Of a DNA stretch of 64,000 bases, positions 47,526-60,431 are shown piece by piece. The notes beneath the pieces are model-generated. The model worked only from the letters and a program-made list of their open reading frames with translations. It did no database searches and was not told the DNA's origin. This DNA is from Rhynchonema sp. JSB1_4 (taxonomy: Eukaryota > Nematoda > Chromadorea > Monhysterida > Xyalidae). Where the stretch lies: contig JASAMV010009305.1 of NCBI GenBank assembly GCA_030248065.1, forward strand, positions 1 through 64,000, in the 5' to 3' direction. Each line of letters opens with the position of its first letter. Positions within the stretch are counted from its first letter, which is position 1. Made by a program: the position numbers and the translations under genes.

Positions 47526-49700
47526 ATGAAAAGCAAGGAATGTCCTGAAAGCAGCAATCCAAACGGGTGCAGGGCAGCCTTTGGTGCAAAAGCATGCCAT
47601 TTGAATTCAGACACAGTGATTCCTTTGAATTTATCCGGTCTCACAATGCAGCCATGTCTCAGGCTTACAGCTGCTGTTCAGCTTAGGTTCAGACAAATTG
47701 AGGGTCCCTCTTGATCACTTTTGCCAGTTCTGGTCGTCGTTTGCAGTGATCCGAGTCGGACGCGTGTGCCTCGCGATTCCGCTGCTTTCTACGCTCGCAT
47801 CATCAGAGATAATGGTTTCGCGCCATAATGTGCGTGCCACGTGAATAATGTTCTTCGGTACGGGCCCCGTTGGCATAGTGGCACTAAAGATACATAGCAT
47901 ATGGCTAAGTCCGTACTCTCGTTTCTGAATATATGTTTTTTTTAATCAGAGAAAAATACACGCAGCAGTCATATTGCTTTCTTGCGTGAGCTGGGTTTCG
48001 ATACCATCCCTGCAAAAAGCGCACCGACTGTTCGCCTCCTGGTGGGGCATTGGCCAACGCTGTTGGAGTTCGTTTGAGTTCGTTGTTTGAGTTCCACATA
48101 CATACATACCTCTGTATGTTTGTTTTTCATTGCTTTGTTTTGTTCCTTGTCTTTTCAGCTTCTGTGTCGTGTTCCCTTTTTCCCAACATTCACACAGTGC
48201 GAATAAAGTGCGAACAACCGTTTCCGACAATGCGCAGAGATTAGCTGAAAAAATCGAGCGATTTAAAAAAAACAGAGCGCTTCTGTAACTGCTCATTTAA
48301 TTTTATCGTCGTGGGTTTGTTTTGCTAACTTTAATCTTGTCAGAACAAGAAAAACTCAAGTGGAACGAAAGCCGTTGTGACCGCATACCAACCTGAATGT
48401 TCCACGGTAGGCACACTTGATGATGCTTGTGATGGTAAATATGTATTTTGCGAGAGCTTCCGGTATCTGGTAAGTCAATTTTGTTCTCGACTGCTCGATA
48501 GTGGTCGAATTTAAAAAAACACAGCACTCTCACAAATGTTGCAGTTGAAGTTATCATCGTGCGGCTGATGAGATCTTTTGAAAACGGCCCCCAAGAGCTT
48601 TAATTGGAAACAGTTCTGCTTGCAGCCCCGGGTGTTCTGGTAAATGGGTAAAAAATTCTATTTTTTGTTTTGCTGCTATATTCCGGTTCTCCAGTAAGTT
48701 ATATCGCTACCACTCTATTTTAGCGTAGCATGGATGTTTTGCAAGAAAACGATGCTGCCGATCTGTGCGTCGCCTTTCGCATAACAATCAAGTTCTGTCC
48801 AAAATAATGAAAACTAAACTATGCCCTATGACAACCCCTTCAAGCAACAGAAGCTAATACAACAGTGGTCAACTCAAGTGGTCAAGTCACTTCGTCTGGC
48901 CCAAATAATGAGCGCGCATGACGATCTCAATTGACCACTCGGACGACAAAAGTGTCTGCAAATTTTACAGCATGAAAGTTGCAAGACGACTGTACCCGAG
49001 GGACCACAATATCAGGCTGCCTTATTTAACATAGGGACTGGAGAAGAGATTCCAAATACTAAGTGGAGGGAGCCTTTTCACCGTGCGTGAGTCACTGCTG
49101 TCTTTTTTGGTACAGGGTGCAGAATCTGCACCAAAAACACTCGAAAGAGACATGTAATCCGGGGAAGTACGCTTCAGTTGTCAAATGAACCAAGCTGTTA
49201 GCAGAACGTAAACACAAAAGTACATTATGTTCGTTTCCGTGTGCCCAGTCGTCAGCTCTCACGGTTGAATAAATCAAAACCTGGTTCTCTTATGGTGTGT
49301 ATGGTCGTGGCTTTAAAAAGAGCAGCATCTCTGTTGTCAGCTGAAACTGAGTTACATGTATTACATACATCGAACCCATTAAAAAATCAAGCTTTGACGT
49401 CGCAAAACAAGATGTTTTTATTTGACACTGCTATGATTTGAAATTGAAGTGAAGCGGTAGCTTGTGTTAGCAAGCCCTAACTTTTGCTAAAAAAAGGCTC
49501 GCGCTTGTTGTGCTATATCCCATTAGGTGTTCCGTGTTCATGCAGACTGGTCGATCTGTTATGCCTTTTTGCTTATTTGATCTTATGAATGTTATAGCTT
49601 TCCCTTTGTGATGTTTTTATGAGGTCTTTCAGCATTACGTGATGCATATGCCCCATACTGTACATTGGCATGCATTTTTCAAGCTCATATGAACGAAACT
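47526..49700. other. intergenic stretch, no gene seen
   Basis: Several frames of 60-116 codons were inspected and none has a recognisable motif or phase-matched neighbour. Confidence 0.4.
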
Positions 49701-50286
49701 AAGGCCTGTTTCCAGTGGGGCGTCAACGTCACGAAAATACGAGAGACAATACGATTATGGTACGTCGTCATGTGACGTCTGTAAATCGCGCCACCACGAG
49801 CGGTGCCGCGCAGACACTGTAAGTTGTAAAAATTTACAGCAACAGCGTCATGTAGTCAATTGAGATATACTTTTCAAGCATGATGATAATTTCAGCTGAA
49901 CTGCCGTGTTCTTGGCCTGCAAAGATTCCTGTTGATCACAGGTGGGCATGCTGAAAACCGAGCAAAAAATGTTCTTGGCCTTTCTCGGTTCCTGGAGTGT
50001 TGCCATTAGCTTTGGCTGTTAAAGTACTGTATATGCGTATGTAGCTGAACAGTTTGGCAATCAAACAACGAGAGAATTAAATTTTTGTGTAGAAAATGTT
50101 GATAAGACAGTGCTTTGATCTGTTGTGTCTCCGCGGTGACGCAAATGCATACAGCCACAATGGGGACAAACAGACACGGTGACGCCACGGCGGTCGTGCG
50201 TGACGCGCTGTTCACGCTCTTCTAGATGGTCAACAAATAGCGACGTCACGTGACGTTGACGTGACGCCCCACTGGAAACCGGGCTT
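49701..50286. mobile_element. PIF/Harbinger-like MITE, about 586 bp
   Basis: The left end TAAGGCCTGTTTCCAGTGGG plus GCGTC is matched inverted by the right end (read inward TAAGCCCGGTTTCCAGTGGG plus GCGTC). GGCC..GTTTCCAGTGG termini flanked by TAA-type trinucleotides are usual for PIF/Harbinger. Arms are rich in ACGTCAC words. No transposase inside. Confidence 0.75.
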
Positions 50287-53200
50287 ACGGTGTGCTGCCA
50301 AATTTCCTGACCAGTTGTTGAATAGGTTTTTTTCTGCAGCGCTGACCGAGTTCTGTGTTATTATTCTTCAACATGCTACAGCTGTACACTTGATACAATC
50401 CGGGCGTTAAATTAAAGCAAATTTTATTTCACCACCACAAGACTATTCCAAAAAGATCTCGAAAAGCAGCGAACCTCTGATTCAACTATTCTTGTTTTCG
50501 TACATACATTATATCAAGTCGTTTCATCGTACAAAAAAGCTCCAAGCTGAAAATTGCTTTTTCGGGCTGGGCTGGTGTTTTTTACATAGAACTGAGCAAG
50601 CCCCACAAAGCCGCATGAATAAATAAAATCGGCATGTTACGAGATAGGTATACGTCGGTAAAGTATTCATCGTTGGACAATACTGCAGATTTTACTCCCC
50701 TCTGTTTCGCTCGAGAGAACTTGCCACCATTTTATCTTCTATGCATTGCTTGTGCATGCAGTCATTCATGGCTATAAGTATACATAAAAGAAATACATAA
50801 AAGCTAAGCTTGTGTGGTATAACATTAACGTGTCCAAAGAGCATTAAAAGAACTATGGACCACTTATGTGTATATACACATGTCTTATCCTTACTCACAA
50901 AAAAACGGGAACTTTTCTCACAAAGAAATTTCTTTTTGGAGCGTGCAGTCGACAAAAAAACATACTGAATTTGGCTTTGCAGCTGGTGATTAAAGGTCAG
51001 TCAGCTGACCGTCCATATTACCTATTGTAACCCGTTCATTGGTCCATTTGAAAACAGGCTTGCCTCTAATTGTTGTATTATTTTTCAAGCTGACAAGAGC
51101 AGGCACCCTGTAATTTGAAAACGTCAGTTTGCCTCTGTTTCGCCTTACCAAAGTATTGACACAATGATTAAGACGTTCTGCAGCTCGGTTGAACCACTTT
51201 CTGCTGGGTTCGGCTTTGTTCACCAGACAATAGATCATCTCAAACCAAAACAAACACTGGACGTTTTTAACCGCGCGCGCGAAAGGTGTTTGACATTTGT
51301 CATCCTAAACTACTTTCCGGTTTGAGACGGTCGCACCGAAGTGACAAACGACTGTTTCCGGCGTTTTTTCGCGACTCGGCAGTTTTTGTGATTTATGCGT
51401 TCAAATGTACCGCTTGAACGACGAGCCAGCCAGCCGGGGTGTTAGGATGATCGCTTGAAGCAACTGGCATTCGCTTCTGAAGTCAGTGTTAATGGAAATG
51501 AAGATTCAGATTCTCGCACTGCTGTGCATGTTGATCTATAGATTGAACGCACCCCAATGACAATCTAATACGATCCTCTGGTGTATAATGTACTGTAGCT
51601 ATGTGACTCACCCAGTGGCTTATAGTAACGTGGTCAAATCATCTCATCAAATAAAGTCGTCAAACACATGTATTAGTTTCGCGCTCATTTGGGGCTCATG
51701 TGTTCGACGACTTTCTTTGACGAGATGATTTGACGACAAAACCATTAGCCCACCCAGGTGCACATCAGTGAAGCATGCCAGTATCTGCGTGTTGTTTCAG
51801 AACCACTGCTACATGCCCAAGACCAGAAAATGAGCGTGCAACCCTACCACAGCGTTCAGGTTCCAGAGAATTCCTCCCTTAGGTGGTTCAGTCAAAGGCA
51901 GGAAATTGTGGGCTCTGATCTGCTTTGCGTTCAGTTGCGGTGCATTGTCCAAACATTTCGCCGGTGTTTTGGGAACGGTGTATTCCTTGGAGCAAACGAC
52001 GTGCAAAACTGAGCTCCGCAGCAGCGCCATTCGGTCTCCTTCGCTTCTTGTCTGATAAGTGGTAATTAAGCCAATTTAATTCCCACCCTGAAAATCTCAA
52101 AAATTATTTTTCAGAAATTGTGGGAGTGTCTGGCTTCAACAGTTTGTTCCAGCACATGCACAGCTGATTGTCTTTATCAGCGTCTCTTATTGTTGTTTGC
52201 CTGCTGCTTCTGGTTCGATTGTTTCAATCAGTTGTTTGTTAGGCAAGCTTGCCTGACTTCATTATTAATATCGCAAGCGGTGCGTACTGCGCCTATGTTA
52301 GCTTCACTGGTAATCCGATTCAGTTACAGCAAGTCCAAACACACAAAACACAACAAATTTTTTCCCCACTTGAAACGGGGAAGTTTTTTGCTCTTTGCCT
52401 GCAGTCACGGACCATTAGGCAAGCAACATACTGAAATAACAATACAGACTCTCAAAATTTCAATTTGTCTGAAAGCAAGTAGTCCCCAAAGCGCTGCTAA
52501 CAGGTACAATACTCATTTGCGGGCAGTCCTTCCGGCGTATTATAATGCAGTCCAAGTTTGTGCGCATGTTCGCATTGCACACTCAGAACACTGTAGCCGA
52601 GCTGCGTATGTGTTAGCACGGAATATGCCCAGATGCGTAGACTACAACGGAATTAGCCGACGTTATAATGTCTTAAGAACTTCCATATGTTTTCTAATTT
52701 GCTTAAAAGCAAAGTCGTTGCTCAGAAAAGGAAACGCTCGGATGCATTAAGACAATGAGCCCCTATTGACCAAACGAAGTGCTCAGCGCAATGACGCGGA
52801 AGCTTCATTTTGCAATAGTGGTGTTCACTTATTATACAACATGTGACTGTGTGAAAGATGGCATGGTCATCGATCTTAAGGTGGTGCGGAGGTACAGGTC
52901 TCCAGAACTCTTTCTGGTGACCGATCCCCCACGCACCATCTGTTGGTAACTTCTTTGACCACACTCACTGTATTTACACTGAGTTTTCCAACCACTAAAG
53001 TGACGGAAAATTGCCGTGTTCCGATCACGTCAACATGAAAAGGCGGGATTTGGTATTATGTGTCATGCCCATGCGCGATGTCCATTTATTTTCCGAAAAC
53101 GAATGTTAGACCATGTTCATGACGTCATGTATATATACTGTAGAGACACGCCCAGAACTGTTGTCCTGGCCTGTGCATAGACAATTGCCATCAGTCCTGG

Positions 53201-54849
53201 TCTCAAGGGCCGCACCACGATAGAACGTAACATGGTTAACGCAGCAGGCTTGCTTCCGCTCTCGGCAGATCAAATGAAAAATGACGGTCATATCACAGGT
53301 GCTATATCAAGATTTCCATTTGGTAAATGCGACTATTGGTCACATACGCAGTCACGGGTGTAGCACATGTCCATTGAGAAAAAGGAAAGTAATATGAAGT
53401 TCTCATTCTATGCCCTCCGCGCCTTGAATCATCTGTAGATACGTACTTGCCGCGCATGAAAGCGCCTCTTTCTGACGGAATTTAAAATTTATTTTGCTCT
53501 TTTTCGTTCAGTAATTAAGTTGAACTTGGATGACTAATCCGTCAGTTGGTTCCTGCGATTCAGCCGGACTTGAAGGTATTATAGAAGCGTTGAGCGAAGG
53601 CTATGTACTTCACATCGTATTTCAAATTAATTAATTCCTCTCTGTCGCAATTCTCTTCCTGTACAGTGACATGAAAAAACGCCCCCCCCCACCCGGGTTT
53701 CCATTCATATCAATATTATATGTTATTCGACTTATCACGGACACGGACGGATTATGGCAAGACGTGAAAGCGACATAGATTGTGCATTCTGCAACCACCG
53801 TATTGATGAACAGAATGAACGATAACTGAATCAATGGACTTTGGCTCACTTCACTTTGCGAGACCCTCTGAAACTGCTGATGCTCGAAAGCCAACCTTCT
53901 ATAGGCCTTGCATAACATCGCTTCGTACTATATTCAGAACATTACTATAGGTAAATGGAAGTACTTATGTTATGTTTTGAGTCTATTTGTATTAGCATAG
54001 AGTTTATTCATGTATAATAAGTGCCAACCTCATGACAGTTCGAAAATGCACGGCAGTTTAAAGGGGTGTCCACAATATCGACAGTGTTTTTCTGCACATT
54101 CGGTTGAATCGTGCAATACTTTGCTGTGTAGTTTTTATCTGGTTTATATTGGCACATTATTTTCTGAACTAGTGTTTGTTACTCCTTCAAATGCTGTGTC
54201 TGAGCCGCAAACTCAATTTTAGCTGGTACCCATCTTGCTTTGGACGCGGTCGTAAAGTATCGAAGCGCGCGATTTAAGAGAGGGTCGGTGGATTATTTGA
54301 ATAAAGTTCGTCATGTTCCACCACAGTTTTGTGTCTGGTACGTACCATTTTTATCGCTGGTCTGAGCCTAAAATGCTCCATCACTAGGGCACGGATTTGT
54401 TCGCGGTGCAAGGCTGCCAAGATAATTCCACTGAAACAATCTCCAACAGTCTGCATCAGACTTTTGACTAAATCGCGACAAAAATTGGCACTAACTCTTA
54501 CAGTATTACTCAACAACTCTTGATTGTGTGCTTGTCCCCTCATCTAATAGTTAAGATCCCTTCTGATTAAAGTTGCGATGGCCTTCACAGCTATATAAAT
54601 ATGACACAGTTTGTATCAAAAGCAATAGCTGTTTGTAGTCCCTCTCAGTGCCGCACTACTCAACCTTCCAACAACCAACTGGCACGAAATTTCCATCAAA
54701 ATAACGAGTTTTGTTGACATAAGTTCTGGCTCGTCATGCTAAAAAGAATGACGATGAAAGCCATAAAAGTATATTTTTTGTTTGTTGTGGCATAAAAATT
54801 TTCCCACTGAATCATTCGCAAGTGTTAGCTGGTGTGCAATGAATGATAA
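50287..54849. other. long gene-free stretch
   Basis: The longest frames are 210 codons at 52118 (+) and 87 codons at 50990-51253 (-, basic). Neither shows a family motif or convincing splice partners; the first contains polar low-complexity sequence consistent with chance. An inverted pair of TTTGACGA/TCGTCAAA words around 51630-51740 is short and weak. I see nothing else. Confidence 0.35.
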
Positions 54850-55649
54850 CAGTGGTGTTCGAACGAGATCTCTTGTCGAGATCGTGATCTCAATATTGCT
54901 TATCGAGACGGAGGTACGTAGATCGAGATCGAGGTCACCAAAAACTTCGAGATCGAGACTTTTCTCTCTCTATTTTTTAGTATCGAAGATCATTGAGGTT
55001 ACCGCATTTAATTGGACCACCGGACCTCAGTAGACATACTGTAGTTGTGACCAAATGAGAGGCGTGTCAGTGCACAGAAGTGTTAGTTTGTATTGTACCA
55101 GTCCTGAGCTTGCGGTAGACACAAGGATGCTCCTGGGCCTTAGTCAAACATTGAACCAATGAAAACGCTAATCGACCTCTATCCCCATGATTTTTTATAT
55201 TACATCTATTTCATGTGCAGGTTAAAAAAGATGGAAAGAAAGTCATTCTGCACACAATCGTCTGCGCTGATAGCGTTGTGCACGAGTCATGTGACTGCCC
55301 ATTTGAGAGAAACTTCTTCTTGAGGCTGGTTTCACAATAAATCCGGTTTGCGGTTTGCGGTTTGCGATTTGCGATTTCCGGTTTCCGGTTTGCGGTTAAT
55401 AAATGCGGTTGTAAATGAGAAATCCGGTTTGCGGTTTGCGGCTTGCCAAATCCGGTTTGCGGTTTCCGGTTTGCGGCGGCATTTTGCGGTTTGTATTTCT
55501 AGTGCGGTTTGCGGTTCATTTTTCCGGTTTGCGGTTGACATTTGCGGTTTGCTCAACTGGTACTGATACATGATCCGGGGGCCTCAAAGGCTATTTGTAA
55601 ATCAGCCTATTGAAAGAAAATGCTATCATATATTCGGCAACCAGATCTT

Positions 55650-55850
55650 ATTCACCAGAAAAATATGAATGCGTTTCCGCTGTGCATGCCTATGCACCAA
55701 CAACAAAGAAATATCAATGCAGCAAAAATATACTTGTGGCAAATAGAGGCCAAGAATAATGCTAATTTCGCGCAAAATATAATGAAATATCAATGCAACA
55801 AAACGACACATTCGCTTGCTAAATAGAGGCCAACAATAATGCTACTTATG
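55650..55850 (+). repeat. two direct copies of an 87-bp repeat (AAATATCAATGCAACAAAA)
   Basis: The words AAATATCAATGCARCAAAA ... GCTAAATAGAGGCCAASAATAATGCTA occur twice in tandem here. The same AATATCAATGCAACAAAA word returns inverted at 56590-56712. Together they bracket the reverse transcriptase fragment, hinting at a third nested element. Confidence 0.65.
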
Positions 55851-55997
55851 CAGGAAAACTCCTGAAATTCAAATTCAAATTTTATCTGCAAGCTTACGCG
55901 AAGACCTTCACAAGATCCGGAAAAACCCTTAAATTAAAACAGTGTTAGTTTTGTTGGTCTATTAAGACACCCAAGTCCCGGACATGGGGTGGTGAAA

Positions 55998-56566
55998 TAA
56001 TCTGCTCATTCCCACAAAAATAGACAGGGGGGACTTGGGGGCGATTCCCAAGCCTTACTGTGACGCTCTTATGGCTGGCAAGAGCCATGCCATTTGCAGA
56101 GAGCCAACTAATGACCGCATTTATGTCACCCTGGAGGATTTTGTGATCTGCAGCACTACGGATTTCCCTGTAAATTTTGATATCATCAGCGTAGAGATAC
56201 AGATAGGTACCTGGATGTACTACACTGACAACATCATTTATATAGATGAGAAAAAGGGTCGGGCCGAAAACACTGCCCTGGGCGACCCCGGAGGTGACCG
56301 GAATCCACCCAGAGACTGCGTCCCCGACCCGAACCCGCTGTGACCGCCCATTTAGGTATGAAGATACCCAACTGAGTAAATGGCGGGGGAAACCGTAGTG
56401 CTGCAGTTTTTGCAGCAGCGCAGAGTGGGGGACAGTGTCGAAAGCCTTTTTGGCTGTCTAGGTAAATGATGTCCACTGCGTTCCCACGCTCCAACGCTGC
56501 TGTCCAGTGCGACATGCAGCACAATAGCTGAGCCTCTACAGAGCGACCAGGGATGAAACCGAATTG
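55998..56566 (-). pseudogene. non-LTR retrotransposon reverse transcriptase fragment
   Basis: On the minus strand, pieces of a reverse transcriptase follow in family order across frames: FGFIPGRSVEAQLL, AVDIIYLDSQKGF, the VTSG...QGSV.GP block and YLYLYADDIKIY (catalytic YADD at about 56181-56193), then a thumb-like NGMALASHKS. Frameshifts separate the blocks, and both the N-terminal endonuclease and the C-terminus are missing. The motifs fit CR1/Jockey-type LINEs. It is dead and sits inside the foldback element. Confidence 0.85.
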
Positions 56567-57414
56567 TGAGGGAGATAATAAATTATGTTAAATTAAATAT
56601 CAATGCAACAAAAATACACATTGATACTTCTAATGGTACACTTTTGTTGCATTGATATTTCTCGCCTTTTGCTGCATTGATTCTATCATTGTTTTTGTTG
56701 CATTGATATTTCTTCTGAGAATATTGGAATTTTACGAGCGGTAAAACTGTCTTCGCTCGTTTTTTGGCAAGGCTTTGACATTTTTCAAAAATTGTCTGTT
56801 CATTCCATAGACTTGTGAACAGAGGAGTCCTGGTCGCAAAGAACCACTCGCCATGCTGGAAACCGCAAAAAATTAGGAATTTGCTCTAATCGAACTTCTC
56901 CGGTTTGCGGTTGATAAAATAACCGCAAACCGCAAACCGGATTTATTGTGAAACACACGTTCACAATGGTGCGGTTTGCGGTTTGCGGTTTGCGGCAGAA
57001 AGAAACCGCAAGCCGGAAACCGGATTTATTGTGAAACACACGTTCACAATGGTGCGGTTTGCGGTTTGCGGTTTGCGGCAGAAAGAAACCGCAAACCGGA
57101 AACCGGATTTATTGTGAAACTGAAAAAGTGCGGTTTGCGGCAAAAAACAACCGCAAACCGCAAACCGGATTTATTGTGAAACCAGCCTAAGGTATGGTAG
57201 CCCAATTAACCATCATGTGATGTTTAGGCATGATAATTCGGCAGTTCTGAGCGATATTAACTGAAAATCAAAGTACATAACGGTCCATCTTAGAATCTCG
57301 AAACTTCCTTGTCCAGATCTCGTGATCTCGAATCAATCTTTCTCGAGATCGAGATCTCGAATCCAAAAACCCTTCGAGATTCGAAATCGATACCTGGTTT
57401 GAACACTAAACCAG

Positions 57415-58391
57415 TTTAGCCGCTCTGAAGTTTAGGCTTCTGAACGCCCGTTGTGATTGCTAGCGATGCCGGAGAATGTCAGTTCAGTCCCCTAAGTGGT
57501 TATTTCATTTGTGCTTGTAGGATTTGAGGTCATAATAAGTTCCCCTGCGCATCAACGTTTGAAACAGTCCCAGAAAATAGTCCCAGACGACGTGGACTTC
57601 AAAATATTTATAATCATTGTTACTAGCGGGTGATACTTATTCGGGAGGGGGTGTGCATCTACTGTATTTGGCGTTCTCCGACATGTAATCTTTCACCATA
57701 ATTAGTTGGCAAAAACATGCCTGCATGTCCATTGCTTAGTTGCCTTGGGAGCTTAACCACATGTTTTCTAATGTTAAATTCAGCAGGAACCTTGTAAAAT
57801 TAATATAAGCAAACTTCTGTCGATCGGCCTCAATGTTCTCTCGATCTTTGTCCCTGAAGTTCTCGCAGAGGCATTGCCCTAGTGACACAAACAATACTCT
57901 TTCCTTCATCTGACTCCTTGTTGCCCAGGCAGGACAGCCACACGTCCAATTATCGAAACTCATTTATCACCTGCCTTATCTGGTCTCCAGAGATGAAACA
58001 AACTATAGTCCGACTTTGTTTGTTAAGACGCCCTTAACGACCACACCGGCTAATTGATACAGTTTGTGGTCCACTCAGTTCGTCGACTCACGCCGAGTGC
58101 CATGCGTTACGTATGTATGTCTCACATTCACTCAGGGCTGCTTTGAGTTTAACAACCGTAATAGTTGACTGTCTGAATTGACCATCATTGGCCCATGCAC
58201 CGGTATTAAATTACAATATTGTTGTTTAAAAGATTTTGTCATTATGTGTATGACAGTGTGACTTCTGACTTGTATAGCTGCACTCACCGTAGCTACAAAC
58301 CTCTAAATTAAAAATCGATAGTCAAATTTAACACAATGATTTTAGACCACCCTCAACAATTCCAAAATTTGTCCAAAAACGATAATCAATA
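57415..58391. other. upstream region of GPCR 2, no other gene seen
   Basis: No recognised protein. It should contain the promoter and 5' UTR of the receptor starting at 58392; no TATA element stands out. Confidence 0.35.
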
Positions 58392-60431
58392 ATGTTCCCC
58401 GAAATCTGCGGCGACGCTCTATTGCTAAATCCAAACAACACAGAAATTATCGGAGCTTTGTACAGTTTTCAAAAAGCTTTCAATCCATTCCACAGGTGGC
58501 TGGCAGCTTCAATATGTTGTCTGGGAATCGTTGCCAACATCGCGCATATTCGGTATGACAAATTTTCTTCTAGTATCCTGGTCTTTCTTGTATGTCAGAT
58601 AATTTTTCTTGTTTCTCCAGCATTCTACTGAGTGCCCAACTGCGGACCTTGTTGGTCAATTTCATCCTGACTCTGATTGCCATCTGTGATATCGGCACGA
58701 TGGCTACCTATCTGGCTGTACTGCTACATTTCGGCCCTTGCACAAATGCAGCCAACTGCTACAAGTGTCTCTCTGATACTTATTCATATGGTTTGTTTCT
58801 TTCAACTTCTTGTATGAATATGCACGCTTCATCATCTTAGTTTCTTCAGGCTGGGTGTCGTTCATTCCGATCAACGCGTGGCTGACCAATTGGCTGCACC
58901 ACAGCACACTATGGCTTACAGTCAGTTTATCAGGTGTGTTTATTCAGGCAACGTGCAAATGTTTGATACAAGTTGTTTTTTGCAAATTAAGCTTGCTGGC
59001 TATATCTCACATGTTGCAGCCGTCCGCTACTATACCTTGAAAGATCCGACGAAGCCACAAGATTTCCGACGCCAATCACAAATTTCGCTAACCATATTCC
59101 TCACCGTAATGTTGTTTGCCGTTCCGACTTGGTTCTCTCACGGGGTTGAACATTTGCAAATGGCATACACACCAATGGATAACGTGTGTCGATATGCGAC
59201 GCAAAATCACACCGAATCCGGCAGTGGCCTGCTGTTTGGAATCTATACAGGTTAGATTTTTTATTTTTTGATGGATGAAGTTCAAAACAGTCATGAATTC
59301 GCATTTATCAGTTGGTTACTCGAACTACGATCTGGAGAATCGGTGCCTGTTGTCAAAGACCAATCTTCTGCTGCTTGGTGTCGGTTTCAAACTGTTACCG
59401 AGTGCGCTGCTGTGCGTCTACACAGTGCTTTTGAGGCAGCGATTGCGACAAGTAACCCAGATGCGGACAAGGTTTGTTGGTTTATTGATTGAATAGATCG
59501 ATCGATTCTTTTGATTCTTTGCGTGATCGACTGAATAGCTAACCAACCAAATGACCCTGTTGATCTAATTAATGAGTTGTATATTAATAGATCGACAGAT
59601 CGTTTGCTTAATCGTTTATGATTGTTCCTTTTTTTCAGACTATTGGGCGCCAACAAACTCAGTCGCTCGGCCATGGACAGCACAGCAATGGTAATGGGCA
59701 TCGGTCTGGTATTCGCATTGACGGAGATACCACAGGTATGTACATAAATTGATTTGTTTCCATGCGTACCGTGTATAGTTTGTTGATTGAATTCGCTCCG
59801 CCCTGGCATAAGCACATAATATGACAAAATAAACACCAGCTGGGGCACTCAAACAACTGAACTTGTTTGTCACCAGGGTCTGATATCGGTGCTGTCATCA
59901 TTTGGCATGGACGACGTTCACGGTGTGCTCTATCATTCGCTCGGCGATGTCTTTGACGAACTCTCATTGATCAACAGTGGCGTCAATCTGCTACTGTCAA
60001 TGATCCTTGCATCGTCCTATCGCACCGCAGCACAGCAGATTGTGATGGGCGACTTTGAGACCGTACTCAACCAATCAGCTGCCATGGCAGAGACATTCCG
60101 AGCGGGACTGACTGGCTCCAGAAAGCGGACCGCTTCTTCTGATTCTGGGACCGCCCGGTCGACTGCTTTTGGCAACAAGAAATCTAGTAACAATGGCTGT
60201 GTCACGAATAATGGCATCCAATCACCTGTCGGTAATCCTCGGGGTAATAATACTAACGACAATATTGCGCCAAACGACACTGATTTTGAGTTAAATTGTG
60301 CCGAATTTCATCCGGACAGCAGTCTGCTGGAGAGCAGCTATTCGCTGCAGAATTCTCCGGCGATGCCCATGCACACAATGAGGGAGATGCGGGTCAACCG
60401 TGATGTAACTGTGACTGTGAATAATGTTTGA
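58392..60431 (+). CDS. orphan rhodopsin-like GPCR 2, paralogue of GPCR 1
   Basis: Seven exons: 58392-58552, 58621-58790, 58850-58933, 59020-59250, 59312-59471, 59639-59735 and 59877-60431; 1,458 nt, 485 residues, phases agreeing throughout. Segments parallel GPCR 1: ICCLGIVANIAHIR, NFILTLIAICDIGTMATYL, FIPINAWLTNWLHHSTLW, FLTVMLFAVPTWFSHG, GFKLLPSALLCVYTVLL, GIGLVFALTEIPQGLIS and SLINSGVNLLLSMILASSYR. The DRY position reads VRY. A Cys in the extracellular loop after TM2 (PCTNAANCYKC) and one in loop 2 (VCRYATQ) could form the usual bridge. Compared with GPCR 1, the coding block after TM3 is split by one extra intron (58934-59019), and another interrupts the third intracellular loop (59472-59638). 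The Ser/Asn-rich tail differs completely. Confidence 0.9.

Larger units (their letters stand above)
55323..57188. mobile_element. foldback element with GCGGTTT heptamer arms
   Basis: Perfect 31-bp terminal inverted repeats: AGGCTGGTTTCACAATAAAT followed by CCGGTTTGCGG at 55323, and the complement ending at 57188. Inside each end lie arrays of the heptamer GCGGTTT and its CCGGTTT variant (55343-55555; 56910-57175). The right array is organised as about three tandem units of roughly 80 bp, each holding GTGAAACACACGTTCACA, a palindrome, and GCGGTTT runs. The interior carries further repeats and a reverse transcriptase fragment. Confidence 0.85.
54850..57414. mobile_element. outer GAGATC-rich element interrupted by a later insertion
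   Basis: The left flank (CAGTGGTGTTCGAAC at 54850, then CGAGATCTC, GAGATCGTGATCTC) and the right flank (to 57414, read inward AGTGTTCAAACC, then TCGAGATCTCGATCTCGAG, GAGATCACGAGATC) are inverted arms built from palindromic GAGATC words. The element at 55323-57188 separates them. The CAGTGGTGTTC terminus suggests a hAT-type non-autonomous element. Outer edges approximate. Confidence 0.55.

Noticed and set aside
50990..51253. 87-codon basic minus-strand frame
   Set aside because: No recognised family and no exon partner; kept only as a remark in the gene-free stretch.
52118..52750. 210-codon frame as a gene
   Set aside because: Composition is irregular, there is no domain, no signal of splicing and no conserved pattern; probably a chance open frame.
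55343..55555. Telomeric repeat array
   Set aside because: The GCGGTTT words lie within inverted transposon arms and are mixed with CCGGTTT and GCGATTT variants; this is not an uninterrupted array at a chromosome end.
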